In this document: positions 35,288-43,108 of the stretch, piece after piece
How the letters are laid out: each line of letters opens with the position of its first letter
Position numbering within the stretch: position 1 is the stretch's first letter
NCBI RefSeq assembly: GCF_004210215.2
Contig: NZ_CP067394.1
Span: 2,418,001 to 2,482,000, forward strand
Source: Cryobacterium sp. SO1
Lineage (GTDB): Bacteria; Actinomycetota; Actinomycetes; Actinomycetales; Microbacteriaceae
Length of the DNA stretch: 64,000 bases
Reading direction: 5' to 3'
Made by a program: the position numbers and the translations under genes
The notes under the pieces: generated by a model
Database searches by the model: none
Told to the model about the DNA's origin: nothing
What the model saw: the letters and a program-made list of their open reading frames with translations, nothing else

Positions 35288-36643
35288 ATGAAGATGTGGA
35301 TGACTCTCGAAGTTGCCGCCGGGTCTCGCCTTCGGGTGGACGCGGGAGCTGACGGGGCGCCCTCTGTGGATTCAAACACGTGGATCAACGTCGGACTTGT
35401 GCTGCTGTTCGTTCTGGTCGGGGGTGTGTTCGCGGCGACGGAGATGGCCTTGGTTTCGTTGCGGGAAAGCCAACTGCATGGTCTGCGTAAACGAGGAAGC
35501 CGCGGGGCGAAAGTCGTTTCCCTCGCGCGTGACCCCAACAAATTCTTGGCGGCAGTTCAAATCGGCGTCACGGTCACGGGATTTCTCTCCGCCGCTTACG
35601 GGGCGTCTACGCTCGCGCCGGCTCTTATGCCGCCGCTCGAGGCGATCGGTCTGCCGACGGAGGCGGCGAGCGTTGTGGCGCTCATCGGGATGACATTGAT
35701 GATCGCGTACCTGTCCCTGGTCTTGGGCGAGCTCGTCCCGAAACGGCTGGCGTTGCAGAGGTCTGCTGGTGTGTCCCTTGCCCTGGCTCCACCATTGCTG
35801 GTTTTTTCGGCGGTCATGCGACCGGTGATCTGGTTGCTGTCTGTCACGACGAACGCCGTCGTCAGGATCTTGGGCGGGGACCCTCACCTGAAGAATGAGG
35901 CGATGTCGGATGAGGAACTGCGCGATCTTCTGCGCGCCCACCCCGGTCTGGAGGCTGAGGAACGACGGATCCTGAGCGAGGTCCTCACGGTCACCGAGCG
36001 CACTGTCGGGGAGGTGATGCGTCACCGGGCGGACGTGACGTTCCTGACCGGCAGCCAACCGGTGTCCGACGCTGCTCTCGAGGTTCGGGCGATGCCGTAT
36101 ACCCGGTATCCGGTCATCGGCCGGTCGATGGACGACATCCTCGGATTCGTCCACGTCCGCGACCTCCTCGGTCCGACCGAATCCTCCACCGGCACCGTCG
36201 CAGACCTGTGCCGCCCGATCCTCTATTTTCCGGGCACGAATCGTATTCTGCCGGCAATGACCCAGCTGCGCCGAGCCGGCGTACACATCGCCGTTGTCAT
36301 CGACGAACACGGGGGAACAGACGGAATCGTTACCTTGGAGGACCTCGTTGAAGAACTCGTCGGAAAGATCCGGGACGAGTACGACCCGCCGGAGCCTGAA
36401 CCGCGATCCGTCGGGTCAGACGGCACATGGATCGTCGATGCAGGCTTGAACATCGAGGATTTCGCGGAACTCACCGGTGTTGAACTCGAAGATGGCCCCT
36501 ACGACACAGCGGCTGGCTTCGTCACCGCACGGTTGGGCCGGCTGCCGCGCCGCGACGATATTGTTCCCGTGGGTACGCACCGGCTGAGGGTTGCCACCAT
36601 CGAGGGCCTGCGCGTCACCCAGATCGAGGTGCTGTCCAGCTGA
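35288..36643 (+). CDS. CNNM/CorC (HlyC-type) transporter-like protein with CBS pair
   Basis: The protein has up to 451 aa. An N-terminal CNNM membrane domain (TWINVGLVLLFVLVGGVFAATEMALVSLRESQ, then helices to about residue 210) is followed by two CBS repeats (VGEVMRHRADVTFL; HIAVVIDEHGGTDGIVTLEDLVEELVG) and a C-terminal CorC domain from about 375. Such proteins are tied to Mg/Co transport or sensing; 'hemolysin' is a legacy name. Three in-frame ATGs (35288, 35294, 35300) and a GTG about 80 bp further are all possible starts; none has a strong ribosome-binding site. Confidence 0.88.
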   Translation: MKMWMTLEVAAGSRLRVDAGADGAPSVDSNTWINVGLVLLFVLVGGVFAATEMALVSLRESQLHGLRKRGSRGAKVVSLARDPNKFLAAVQIGVTVTGFLSAAYGASTLAPALMPPLEAIGLPTEAASVVALIGMTLMIAYLSLVLGELVPKRLALQRSAGVSLALAPPLLVFSAVMRPVIWLLSVTTNAVVRILGGDPHLKNEAMSDEELRDLLRAHPGLEAEERRILSEVLTVTERTVGEVMRHRADVTFLTGSQPVSDAALEVRAMPYTRYPVIGRSMDDILGFVHVRDLLGPTESSTGTVADLCRPILYFPGTNRILPAMTQLRRAGVHIAVVIDEHGGTDGIVTLEDLVEELVGKIRDEYDPPEPEPRSVGSDGTWIVDAGLNIEDFAELTGVELEDGPYDTAAGFVTARLGRLPRRDDIVPVGTHRLRVATIEGLRVTQIEVLSS

Positions 36644-36738
36644 GACTCGACCACGGTGACGCGCACTCGGTTAACCCACCTGCAACGCCGCCGCTCGGTG
36701 AGGAGATAACGAATCAAGTGGCGGCTTGCGCAGACAGG

Positions 36739-37066
36739 TTAGGAGCTGGAGAGGGCGGCGAGGACGTCGTTGAATGCTCCATTCGCCTCTGCGAAGCGGA
36801 TGGGCTTCACGTCCTCCACGAGAATCTGCTCGGCGTCAGGATGCTCCTGCAGCAGTGCCATGATCTCGTCGAGGAACTCGTCGAGCGGCATACTCTGGTC
36901 GCTGTCCTGCTGATTCATCAGCTTCGTCTGCACGCCCGGAGGGCACCAGCCATGGCTCGTGACTTGTCCACATGGCATCAATGCCGAAGTTCGTCATCCG
37001 GTTGTGAACGTCGTGCACACGAACGCCAGTGTCCACTTTGAGCTGTCGAAGTGAATAGCGCGTCAT
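36739..37066 (-). pseudogene. Decayed C-terminal part of a DltE-like SDR
   Basis: On the minus strand, 37004-37066 encodes TRYSLRQLKVDTGVRVHDV. After a frame change, 36739 to about 36940 encodes PPGVQTKLMNQQ and SMPLDEFLDEIMALLQEHPD...ILVEDVKPIRFAEANGAFNDV. Both match consecutive parts of SDRs of the DltE type (helix before the substrate loop, then the C-terminal helix). No Rossmann N-terminus or catalytic Tyr-x3-Lys is present nearby, so this is a frameshifted remnant. No intact gene lies in 36644-37176. Confidence 0.65.
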
Positions 37067-37176
37067 CTCAAGGTGCGGCGTCGAAGCATTCGGGTGCGAG
37101 CGAGTGACCCCACGAATCGCGAGCAGGCCTTTCTCCATGTAGTTGTTGGCGAGAACCGAGATATCCGATGCCTGCC

Positions 37177-37749
37177 CTAGTAGCCCGCACCTCGAAGTGA
37201 CACGGTCAAGCTGTCCGAGGGGTACCAGATCAAGCAGGTGACCCTTCTGTCCGCGTGCAGGTTCCAGCTGCTCTCCGACGGATACATCGGTAGGAACTCG
37301 AACACGGAGTCTTCGTAGCGGATACCGACGAAGTCCGCGAATTCCTGTCGGCACAGAGTGTTCGCGAGCTCTTGGGTGGTGGCCTCGCCGGGATACTCAA
37401 CGCCGTCGGCGCCGCCCAGCGTGACGCGTGCATACGCCTCATCGTCATGTGTTTCGGTGCAGGGAACGACGGACTCTGGACCAGTCGGACCGTCTTTCCT
37501 CACATCAACGCATTGGCCGACCTCCGGGTGGAAGAGCTGAGCGTCGGCAGGGGAACCCTCAGGAGCGGGAATCGGGAACGCTGACGGCGTGTCTGCAGGC
37601 AGGGCACGTTGCGCGGTGAATTCTTCAGCGATGTCGGGTCGCTGACCCGCGCATCCGCTCGCGCCGGCAACGAGCATCCCCGCCAGGACTGCACCGAGGG
37701 CAAGACGGCCGGCGCGTACCTTATTTTCTGAGAACACGTATCCAAACAT
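37177..37749 (-). CDS. Septum formation family lipoprotein
   Basis: The protein has 190 aa. A signal peptide with lipobox VAGASGC (Cys33) is followed by the septum-formation-type domain: VGQCVDV, VVPCTETHDDEAYA, then LCRQEFADFVG and DRRVTCLIWYP, with four conserved Cys likely paired outside the cell. The functional role in division is not well established for this family. It begins directly at the stop of the 85-aa membrane gene and is the last gene of the MerR operon. Confidence 0.82.
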   Translation of the reverse strand: MFGYVFSENKVRAGRLALGAVLAGMLVAGASGCAGQRPDIAEEFTAQRALPADTPSAFPIPAPEGSPADAQLFHPEVGQCVDVRKDGPTGPESVVPCTETHDDEAYARVTLGGADGVEYPGEATTQELANTLCRQEFADFVGIRYEDSVFEFLPMYPSESSWNLHADRRVTCLIWYPSDSLTVSLRGAGY

Positions 37750-38007
37750 TCAACTAGCACTCGGTCGCGCCACCCGGCGTCTCCGCGTAGCTCTGAGGAC
37801 CGCATCGGCCACGAGAAGCACGATACCGCTCCCCGCCACGGGTCGGCCGAAGAAGATCAACCCGCCGGCGCCGATGTTCGCGTCATTGGCGTACGGGTCT
37901 GTGATGACCCATGCGAGCATGAGCATCGTGAAACCGATGGCGAGCAGCAGCGTTCCTGTGGTTCTGAGCCGGTCATATCGAGTCCCCTCGGGTTTCTGGC
38001 GTTCCAT
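37750..38007 (-). CDS. Small membrane protein, 85 aa
   Basis: No family was recognised. The protein has two TM helices (LLLAIGFTMLMLAWVI and a second ending VAGSGIVLLVADAVL) joined by a short polar loop, and a basic C-terminal tail RATRRRR that should face the cytoplasm. It lies 20 bp after the merR stop and abuts the lipoprotein gene, so the three are probably one transcript. Confidence 0.65.
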   Translation of the reverse strand: MERQKPEGTRYDRLRTTGTLLLAIGFTMLMLAWVITDPYANDANIGAGGLIFFGRPVAGSGIVLLVADAVLRATRRRRVARPSAS

Positions 38008-38027
38008 CCAGTGCCTGGTAGCTCTGG

Positions 38028-38798
38028 TCAGTTGATGGCCTTCGCGTCGAGAGCCGCTTCCAGGTCAGCGAGCAGGTCCGCTTCCTCTGTGGCGATGAGA
38101 TGAGCGCGGTACAACACGTCGAGCTGAGCAGGGTTGTACAGGTCCTGAGCTACCGCGACCAGAGTGTTCTTGGTAAACGCGGTGCCGCGGGATCCCAGGG
38201 AAGCGAGATTCCTGAGCCTCGGATACTCCTCGACTGCACGACTCAGGGCTGGGGCGAGAGCCGCGCCCAGACGCTGACGGGTGGCCCGATCGGCGTCCGC
38301 CGCGAGTCGGTCGAATTCAGAACTTGATTCAGTACGCGGCTCGTCACGCATCATGCTGGCCAGTTCACTCATGGCCGAGTCGTTGGAGATCCGCGAAAAG
38401 ACCATGATCATCGCGCGGTCGACCGGAGAAAGATCGACCGCGACATCACTGAACTGCACCGGGAGTTCCGGGGGCGCTTTGTGCCGGAGGATCAGCGCGA
38501 GTTCGCCGCGGGCGCGTTGCAGGCGTTGGATCGTTGCCTCAAGCTCGGCATCCAGCACAACGATCGCACCGTCGGCGTAGTCGTCGGCGTGACCAAGGGC
38601 GGAGATCTGCGCTAACGGCACCCCGAGCCCCGCGAGCCGCGTGATCTGCAGCAGGCGCAGGAGGTGGGCAACTGCGTACTGTTTGTACCCATTCGACTTT
38701 CGCTCCGGCATGTCAAGGAGTCCGACCTTGTGATAGTGCCTGACGGATTTGATTGTTGTGCCCGCGAGTTCCGCAAGTTGGCTAGTGCTCCATGCCAC
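38028..38798 (-). CDS. MerR family transcriptional regulator
   Basis: The protein has 256 aa. An N-terminal winged HTH (WSTSQLAELAGTTIKSVRHYHKVGLLDMPERKSNGYKQY) is followed by a coiled coil (LDAELEATIQRLQRARGELALIL) and a 150-residue all-helical C-terminal region of unknown ligand. The GTG at 38798 has GGAG upstream and starts right at the HTH; an ATG at 38963 would add a 55-residue leader. It is the only intact MerR in the window and so a candidate for the three TTGAC/GTCCCTAGGAC promoters. The coiled coil closely resembles the MerR remnant at 55391-55622. Confidence 0.88.
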   Translation of the reverse strand: MAWSTSQLAELAGTTIKSVRHYHKVGLLDMPERKSNGYKQYAVAHLLRLLQITRLAGLGVPLAQISALGHADDYADGAIVVLDAELEATIQRLQRARGELALILRHKAPPELPVQFSDVAVDLSPVDRAMIMVFSRISNDSAMSELASMMRDEPRTESSSEFDRLAADADRATRQRLGAALAPALSRAVEEYPRLRNLASLGSRGTAFTKNTLVAVAQDLYNPAQLDVLYRAHLIATEEADLLADLEAALDAKAIN

Positions 38799-38956
38799 GC
38801 TGTTTTCTCCGTTCTGTGAGCGCACCCGACCATGCGTGCCGTCCGCTTCCATGGACGCCGCCTTCTGCGCTCCCAGTTCGGGGAACACCATCGCCGCGAC
38901 GAGACCTGTCATACCTCTAATTGCACTCGACCCTGCGCTCTGGCTGTAGTACCGCC

Positions 38957-38991
38957 GTGTCACCGAGATCTATGACACAGCGTCACTACCG
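38957..38991 (-). promoter_or_regulatory. Operator-like element L, upstream of the MerR operon
   Basis: The 35-bp element has three related half-sites: GTGTCA (38957-38962), TGACAC (38973-38978) and GCGTCA (38980-38985). It ends in CTACCG. An inverted copy with 29 of 35 matches lies at 41144-41178 before the two-component operon. It is 159 bp upstream of merR and 98 bp past the response-regulator stop. Confidence 0.55.
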
Positions 38992-39088
38992 GGCGACACC
39001 GATGCTCGCCTTCTGACGTTCGACTCGGCTCGCTGTTCGCCTCATCTGCACTCGGGCGTCTCCGGCCGATCGGGACGCCACCCTGTGG

Positions 39089-39703
39089 TTAGAGCCAGCC
39101 GCGTTCTCGGGATAGTCGGGCGGCGTCGTAGCGAGTGGAGGTCCCGGTCTTCTGCATGCTGCTCGAGAGGTAGTTGCGAACCGTGCCCGATGCCAGATGC
39201 AGCCGCTTGGCAATGTCCTTCACTGAGTACCCGTCGCTCGTCTGGCGGAGGACGTCGAGCTCGCGGTCGGTGAGCGGATTGTCGTCGACGACGGAAGCCT
39301 CAAGCACATCATGTGCGATCCACCGCCCGCCCTCGTGCAGATGCCGGATGACGTCGGCGATTTCTTCAGGGTCGGCCGCCTTGCTCATGAACCCGCGCAC
39401 TCCGAGCTTGAGGGCACGACGGAGGACACCTGGTCGGGCGTGGCGGGTGAGCATGAGGATCGTCTGCGTCGGCAGGTCACGCAGGATCACTTCGACGGCC
39501 TCGAGCCCGTCCATGCGGGGCATTTCGAGGTCGATGACGAGCACGTGTGGCCGGCATCGCAGAGTCGCTTCGACGGCTGCGGCTCCGTCTTCTGCCTCGG
39601 CAACGACCTCGATCGCGCCGTTGAGGGGAAGCAGGGCTGCCATCGCCGATCGGAGCAGTTGCTCGTCGTCCGCGAGCACAACACTGATCTTGTCGCCCGT
39701 CAT
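39089..39703 (-). CDS. NarL/LuxR family response regulator
   Basis: The protein has 204 aa. The receiver domain contains the acidic pair ADDEQ at 11-14, the phospho-acceptor Asp58 in VIDLEMP and the lysine in GFMSKAA. The LuxR-type HTH is NPLTDRELDVLRQTSDGYSVKDIAKRLHLASGTVRNYLSS at about 140-182. Its start overlaps the kinase stop by ATGA, giving a coupled two-component pair. The DesR-like pairing suggests envelope sensing. The operator-like elements at 38957 and 41144 are candidate binding sites. Confidence 0.93.
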   Translation of the reverse strand: MTGDKISVVLADDEQLLRSAMAALLPLNGAIEVVAEAEDGAAAVEATLRCRPHVLVIDLEMPRMDGLEAVEVILRDLPTQTILMLTRHARPGVLRRALKLGVRGFMSKAADPEEIADVIRHLHEGGRWIAHDVLEASVVDDNPLTDRELDVLRQTSDGYSVKDIAKRLHLASGTVRNYLSSSMQKTGTSTRYDAARLSRERGWL

Positions 39704-40872
39704 CGTGGTGCTCCCCCGGCTTCCGCGGCTTCGGCGGTCGGGCGAGGTGCATCGATACTGTCTTCGGCATCGAGGGTCGCCCAGACGGCAAATCGACCGG
39801 TCGACCGGCGGGTATGGAGTTCGCCGCCAGCGAGCTCGATGCGTGCACGCAGGCGGGCGAGTCCCCTCAACTCGGACTCGTGGCCGTCGGCGACTCCGTC
39901 GTTCTCTACCTCGACACGACCCGGCGACACCATGATCAACACGATGCGCGGGCTGGCATGGCGCAGCAGATTCGTCGTGGCCTCGCGCAGCAGGTGTGAA
40001 AGCAGCGGATGAACCGCGACCGCGGGACCGCTGTTCTGACGCACCTGAACGTCGATCCCCACGGCTTCGCAGAGCCGCCGGGCGTTTTCGAGTTCGGCCG
40101 GAAACTCGATCTCATGCCGGGCGTATGCCAGTTCCCTGGTCTTCCGGATCGTGTCGTCGACGAGCCGGCGGATCTCACCGAGTTCGCTCTGGGCCCGGTC
40201 CGGGTCGATCACAACGAGCCGCTGCGCGAGCACAGTTTTCAGTTTGATGACGTGCAGGGTGTGTCCTTGGATATCGTGTAGATCACCGGCGAACCGCATT
40301 CGCTCGTGAGCGATCCCAAGCTCTGCCTCGGCTTGTTTTGCCCGTTCAAGACGGCGAACGACCAGCCACGACCGTTCGCTCACAGCGACGACACCGGCGA
40401 TGAAGAGTGAGCCGGCGATGGGCAGGAGGATATACGAGTCGACGAGGTCCAGCGCAGGCGGACGTGTGGTGAGAGCTGCGGCACCGACGAGCCCGACGCC
40501 GAGAGAAAACGCGATGGTCATGAGTAGCCGATGATTCGGCAGCCGCGCCACCATCAGCGCACCGATGAGCGAAAACGGAACGAAACCCACCGGACCAGCC
40601 AGGGTCAGGGCTCCGACCAGCCAGGCGCCCCCAGTGTAGATCAGAACAAAGATGACGCGGCGCGGGTATCCATCGAGGCTCCATTCCTTCAACACGATAA
40701 GGAAGACGAGGAGTCCAGCAACGACGATGAGCCCTTCCCACCAGGACTGGGCAGTGAGTACAACCCCGACAACGCTCAGAGGGGCGATCGCGACGATCGC
40801 AGTGAGCATCGCAATCAGACGCATGCGTCGCATTGTCGCTGCGTCTCCGGTCCCGCTATCTTTGTTGGTCAC
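39700..40872 (-). CDS. DesK-like sensor histidine kinase
   Basis: The protein has 390 aa. About five TM helices fill residues 20-165 with no extracellular domain, so it is an intramembrane or lipid-type sensor. The HisKA_3 H-box is FAGDLHDIQGHTLHVI with His199; the N-box region is LLREATTNLLRHAS, and a shortened G-box part (FAVWATLD) ends the HATPase domain. It is coupled by four-base overlaps to both the small membrane protein and the response regulator. Confidence 0.92.
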   Translation of the reverse strand: MTNKDSGTGDAATMRRMRLIAMLTAIVAIAPLSVVGVVLTAQSWWEGLIVVAGLLVFLIVLKEWSLDGYPRRVIFVLIYTGGAWLVGALTLAGPVGFVPFSLIGALMVARLPNHRLLMTIAFSLGVGLVGAAALTTRPPALDLVDSYILLPIAGSLFIAGVVAVSERSWLVVRRLERAKQAEAELGIAHERMRFAGDLHDIQGHTLHVIKLKTVLAQRLVVIDPDRAQSELGEIRRLVDDTIRKTRELAYARHEIEFPAELENARRLCEAVGIDVQVRQNSGPAVAVHPLLSHLLREATTNLLRHASPRIVLIMVSPGRVEVENDGVADGHESELRGLARLRARIELAGGELHTRRSTGRFAVWATLDAEDSIDAPRPTAEAAEAGGAPR

Positions 40873-41111
40873 ATCCGGCTCTCTGATTTTTTGCGCTTCA
40901 GCGCCGCCATTACCGGTACTTTGACCGCGAGCGCCACCACGACCATGGCAAGGGCAACGAACTGGATGCCCTCATTCTGGAGGAAGATATCCGAGATGGT
41001 ATCGGGCAAGGATGCGAGTACCCCAGTGTTGTTTCGTAGCCCGAAGTAGGCGATGAAGATTGTGGCGGAGAGCGCGGTGATTGCGTTGAGGGCGAGATTG
41101 AGAAGTTTCAT
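40869..41111 (-). CDS. Small two-TM membrane protein of the sensor operon
   Basis: The protein has 80 aa: MKLLNLALNAITALSATIFIAYFG forms TM1, a polar loop (NNTGVLASLPDTISDIF) follows, TM2 is FVALAMVVVALAVKVPVM, and the tail is KRKKSESRM. The ATG at 41111 has GGGGAGAG upstream; an in-frame ATG at 41144 would fall on operator element R. It overlaps the kinase start and is first in the operon, so an accessory or ligand-sensing subunit of the kinase is plausible. No known family was recognised. Confidence 0.65.
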   Translation of the reverse strand: MKLLNLALNAITALSATIFIAYFGLRNNTGVLASLPDTISDIFLQNEGIQFVALAMVVVALAVKVPVMAALKRKKSESRM

Positions 41112-41143
41112 AATCTGCAACTCTCCCCGCCGCCCGGTTTTCA

Positions 41144-41178
41144 CGGTAGTGACACCGTGTCATGGATCCAGGTGACGC
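41144..41178 (-). promoter_or_regulatory. Operator-like element R, upstream of the two-component operon
   Basis: This is an inverted copy of element L (29 of 35 bp). It includes a near-perfect dyad TGACAC-C-GTGTCA at 41150-41162 and a further GTGACGC half-site at 41172-41178. It lies 33 bp before the ATG at 41111, a normal operator or promoter position. Confidence 0.55.
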
Positions 41179-41239
41179 TGTTAAGGCAGAGCCACCGGTC
41201 AGTTCGACGCCCCGCCGGCCAGACCGGCGCGAAAAGAAG

Positions 41240-41845
41240 TCAGGACGTCCACTGGAGCGTGCCGATATGAGCATCGAACAGCCGCACAAGCAGATCGGCA
41301 AAGGCACCGACCGGATCACCATCTCCAATGGTGATGAAACTGAAGATCAGCCAGCAGCCAACGTCTCCGGGAGCGGATACCGTGTAGGTGACCTGACGGC
41401 CGGGCGCGAGGGCGAGCGGCTCTTCGGTGTGCTGATCCGGATACGCCACTGTCTCTTCACGGAGGGCCAGCTGTCCGCCGACGTCGATACGCCGTGCCTG
41501 GCCGAGAGAGTGGCGCTCAATAGAATCGAGCATTGCCTCCGGGTCACCCTCGGGCTGGCCGTCCCGGAACTCCGCAACACTGTACGAAGCGGGGATGACC
41601 ACCTCGCCCATCCGCTGGGTTGGCAAGCACAGCTCGGCGGCTCCGGCGTGCCGTGCCTGCTCGACGAGCCGGCTGAAATGCCTGTGCAGTTCGTTCCGGA
41701 ACGGCGTGACACTGTCGCGTGGCAACTCGGCAGGAAAGGCCCGGAAGGTCAGCTCGTCGATCCGACGATCGACATCAACGCTTGCATCGGGTGCCAACGA
41801 GAGCGTCTCCCAGCCGGGGATGCCAATCAGGGAGTAGGCCGTCAT
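41240..41845 (-). CDS. T7SS module accessory protein, family A (module 1)
   Basis: The protein has 201 aa and belongs to no family I can name. It is paralogous to the gene at 51780-52448: both share an opening Trp/Gly-Trp strand, the P-x-(D/E)-L-P-R-D-S motif, a central helix, a VIPAS/LVPAS strand, and a C-terminal V-x-Y-T-x-S...W-L-x-F-S-F/F-N pattern. It is soluble and mixed alpha/beta, and is always encoded beside family B in this window. Secretion chaperone (EspG-like role) or envelope factor are possible roles by inference. It ends module 1 and overlaps the upstream gene by ATGA. Confidence 0.75.
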   Translation of the reverse strand: MTAYSLIGIPGWETLSLAPDASVDVDRRIDELTFRAFPAELPRDSVTPFRNELHRHFSRLVEQARHAGAAELCLPTQRMGEVVIPASYSVAEFRDGQPEGDPEAMLDSIERHSLGQARRIDVGGQLALREETVAYPDQHTEEPLALAPGRQVTYTVSAPGDVGCWLIFSFITIGDGDPVGAFADLLVRLFDAHIGTLQWTS

Positions 41846-42489
41846 GAAGCCACCGGCACAGCAGGCTGGGGTACGACAGGGCGCACGGATCCCAGAAGTT
41901 CGAGGATCGCATCGGCCGCCTCGGGGATGATTCCGAGATCGAATGTTCGAACCGCGACGACGATGTCGTGCTCCCAGGCCCGGCGAGCCACCGTGAGACT
42001 GGCCACGATCGACTCGCCAGGCAGGTCATCCAACCTGAGCACCGAAATGCCGTCATCGAACTCGGCGGGCAGGGTCTCCACTGTTGGCGGACGGACTGAT
42101 CCAGGGTCCAGTGCCCCCGCGACCTCGAACAGATAGTCGGGATCGTCGCGCAGCTGCGGCGTGACACGCAGCGTGGCCAGGATCGGGTCGGTGGCAGGCA
42201 GCCCAGTTGCAAGGAACGTCTCGACACCGGGCGCGCTTCGCGAGATCTCGATGCAGGCATCCACGAGCACGTCCAGGTCTGCATCACGATCCGTGACCGA
42301 ATCCTGCCCGGCCGGGAGGTTCAGATCCGACCGACGCACCGCCTGTTCGCGGAGCACGGCTTTGATCTGCTGCCTGGTCTCCGCGTCGTCGTGCACCGCG
42401 GCCGCATTCTTGCCGCTCGATCGCGCTGGGAGGTGGAACCAGCTGGTCAACCCTGGGGTGAGCATCAGGGTCGTGGCAGTGTCACTCAT
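41842..42489 (-). CDS. T7SS module accessory protein, family B (module 1)
   Basis: The protein has 215 aa, with no named family. The C-terminal half (GISVLRLDDLPGESIVASL...DIVVAVRTFDLGIIPEAADAILELLGSV) aligns with the module 2 gene at 52445-53044 (ALRVTRVDLD...ELADVVLTWRTTDLALLPLMPDVLDELIGTI). No signal or TM segment is seen. The ATG at 42489 has GGGAGG upstream. It overlaps the 208-aa gene by 8 bp and the family A gene by ATGA, so it is translationally coupled on both sides. Confidence 0.75.
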   Translation of the reverse strand: MSDTATTLMLTPGLTSWFHLPARSSGKNAAAVHDDAETRQQIKAVLREQAVRRSDLNLPAGQDSVTDRDADLDVLVDACIEISRSAPGVETFLATGLPATDPILATLRVTPQLRDDPDYLFEVAGALDPGSVRPPTVETLPAEFDDGISVLRLDDLPGESIVASLTVARRAWEHDIVVAVRTFDLGIIPEAADAILELLGSVRPVVPQPAVPVAS

Positions 42490-43108
42490 CGTCGTCCTCC
42501 CGTCGTTCGGGCAGCTCGCCACTCTCGTCGCCGACGTCCGGCTTCCGCACCGTCGGGCGTTGGACCTGCCAGTTCGTCAGCGAATCGTTGGATGTGACGG
42601 AAGCGCCTGCACGCAGAGTCGGAGAAAGAAGTCGCACTTCACGCTTGTCTCCACCCACTTCGGGCAGGACGGTGCGCGTGAAGTGGATCTCCGGTGTCGG
42701 AGCCCACGGGGTCGGCCGGGCATCCCGGTCCTTCAGCACTGTCGCGGGCGGCGGAGGAACCGGCGGCGGCTGCGCCGGCCCCATCATCTGTTCGGCAACC
42801 TGCGCGATCACGTCAGACGGCACCGCTGGCGGGGTGAAACCGAGATTCCGCATCCGATCCACGAAGTCCTGCTCAGGGAAGATGCCGTACGTTTCTGCAT
42901 AATACGCGAGCGATGCAGGCCAGACCCATTCGCCGTCGCAGTGGTATCGCAGCGGCACAACGAGGGAACGCGCGGGGTCCAGTTCATCCTCTCCCCAGCC
43001 AGGCGCGGCAAACACAACGGTTCCGGCGGTGAGGTAGTCGATGACTCTCGCAGCCTCACGCGGGTCGAGGTCCTGATCCCGGCGAACGGGGGTCGCGGTG
43101 AACTTCAT
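42482..43108 (-). CDS. Module 1-specific protein, candidate immunity or adaptor
   Basis: The protein has 208 aa and is unrecognised. The N-terminal 110 residues are globular, with VIDYLTAGTVVFAAPGW, then DGEWVWPASLAYYAETYGIFPEQDFVDRMRNLGF; the rest is Pro-rich (QPPPVPPPPA) and probably disordered. It has no counterpart in module 2 and lies immediately after the effector-like gene, whose stop overlaps its ATG (43108, GGAG upstream). That is the position of an immunity gene in polymorphic-toxin loci, but function is not shown. Confidence 0.65.
   Translation of the reverse strand: MKFTATPVRRDQDLDPREAARVIDYLTAGTVVFAAPGWGEDELDPARSLVVPLRYHCDGEWVWPASLAYYAETYGIFPEQDFVDRMRNLGFTPPAVPSDVIAQVAEQMMGPAQPPPVPPPPATVLKDRDARPTPWAPTPEIHFTRTVLPEVGGDKREVRLLSPTLRAGASVTSNDSLTNWQVQRPTVRKPDVGDESGELPERREDDDE

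Noticed and set aside
38957..41178. The inverted 35-bp elements as terminal repeats of a transposon carrying the two-component system.
   Set aside because: No transposase or target-site duplication is seen, the elements are built of internal half-sites as operators are, and element R sits in promoter position.
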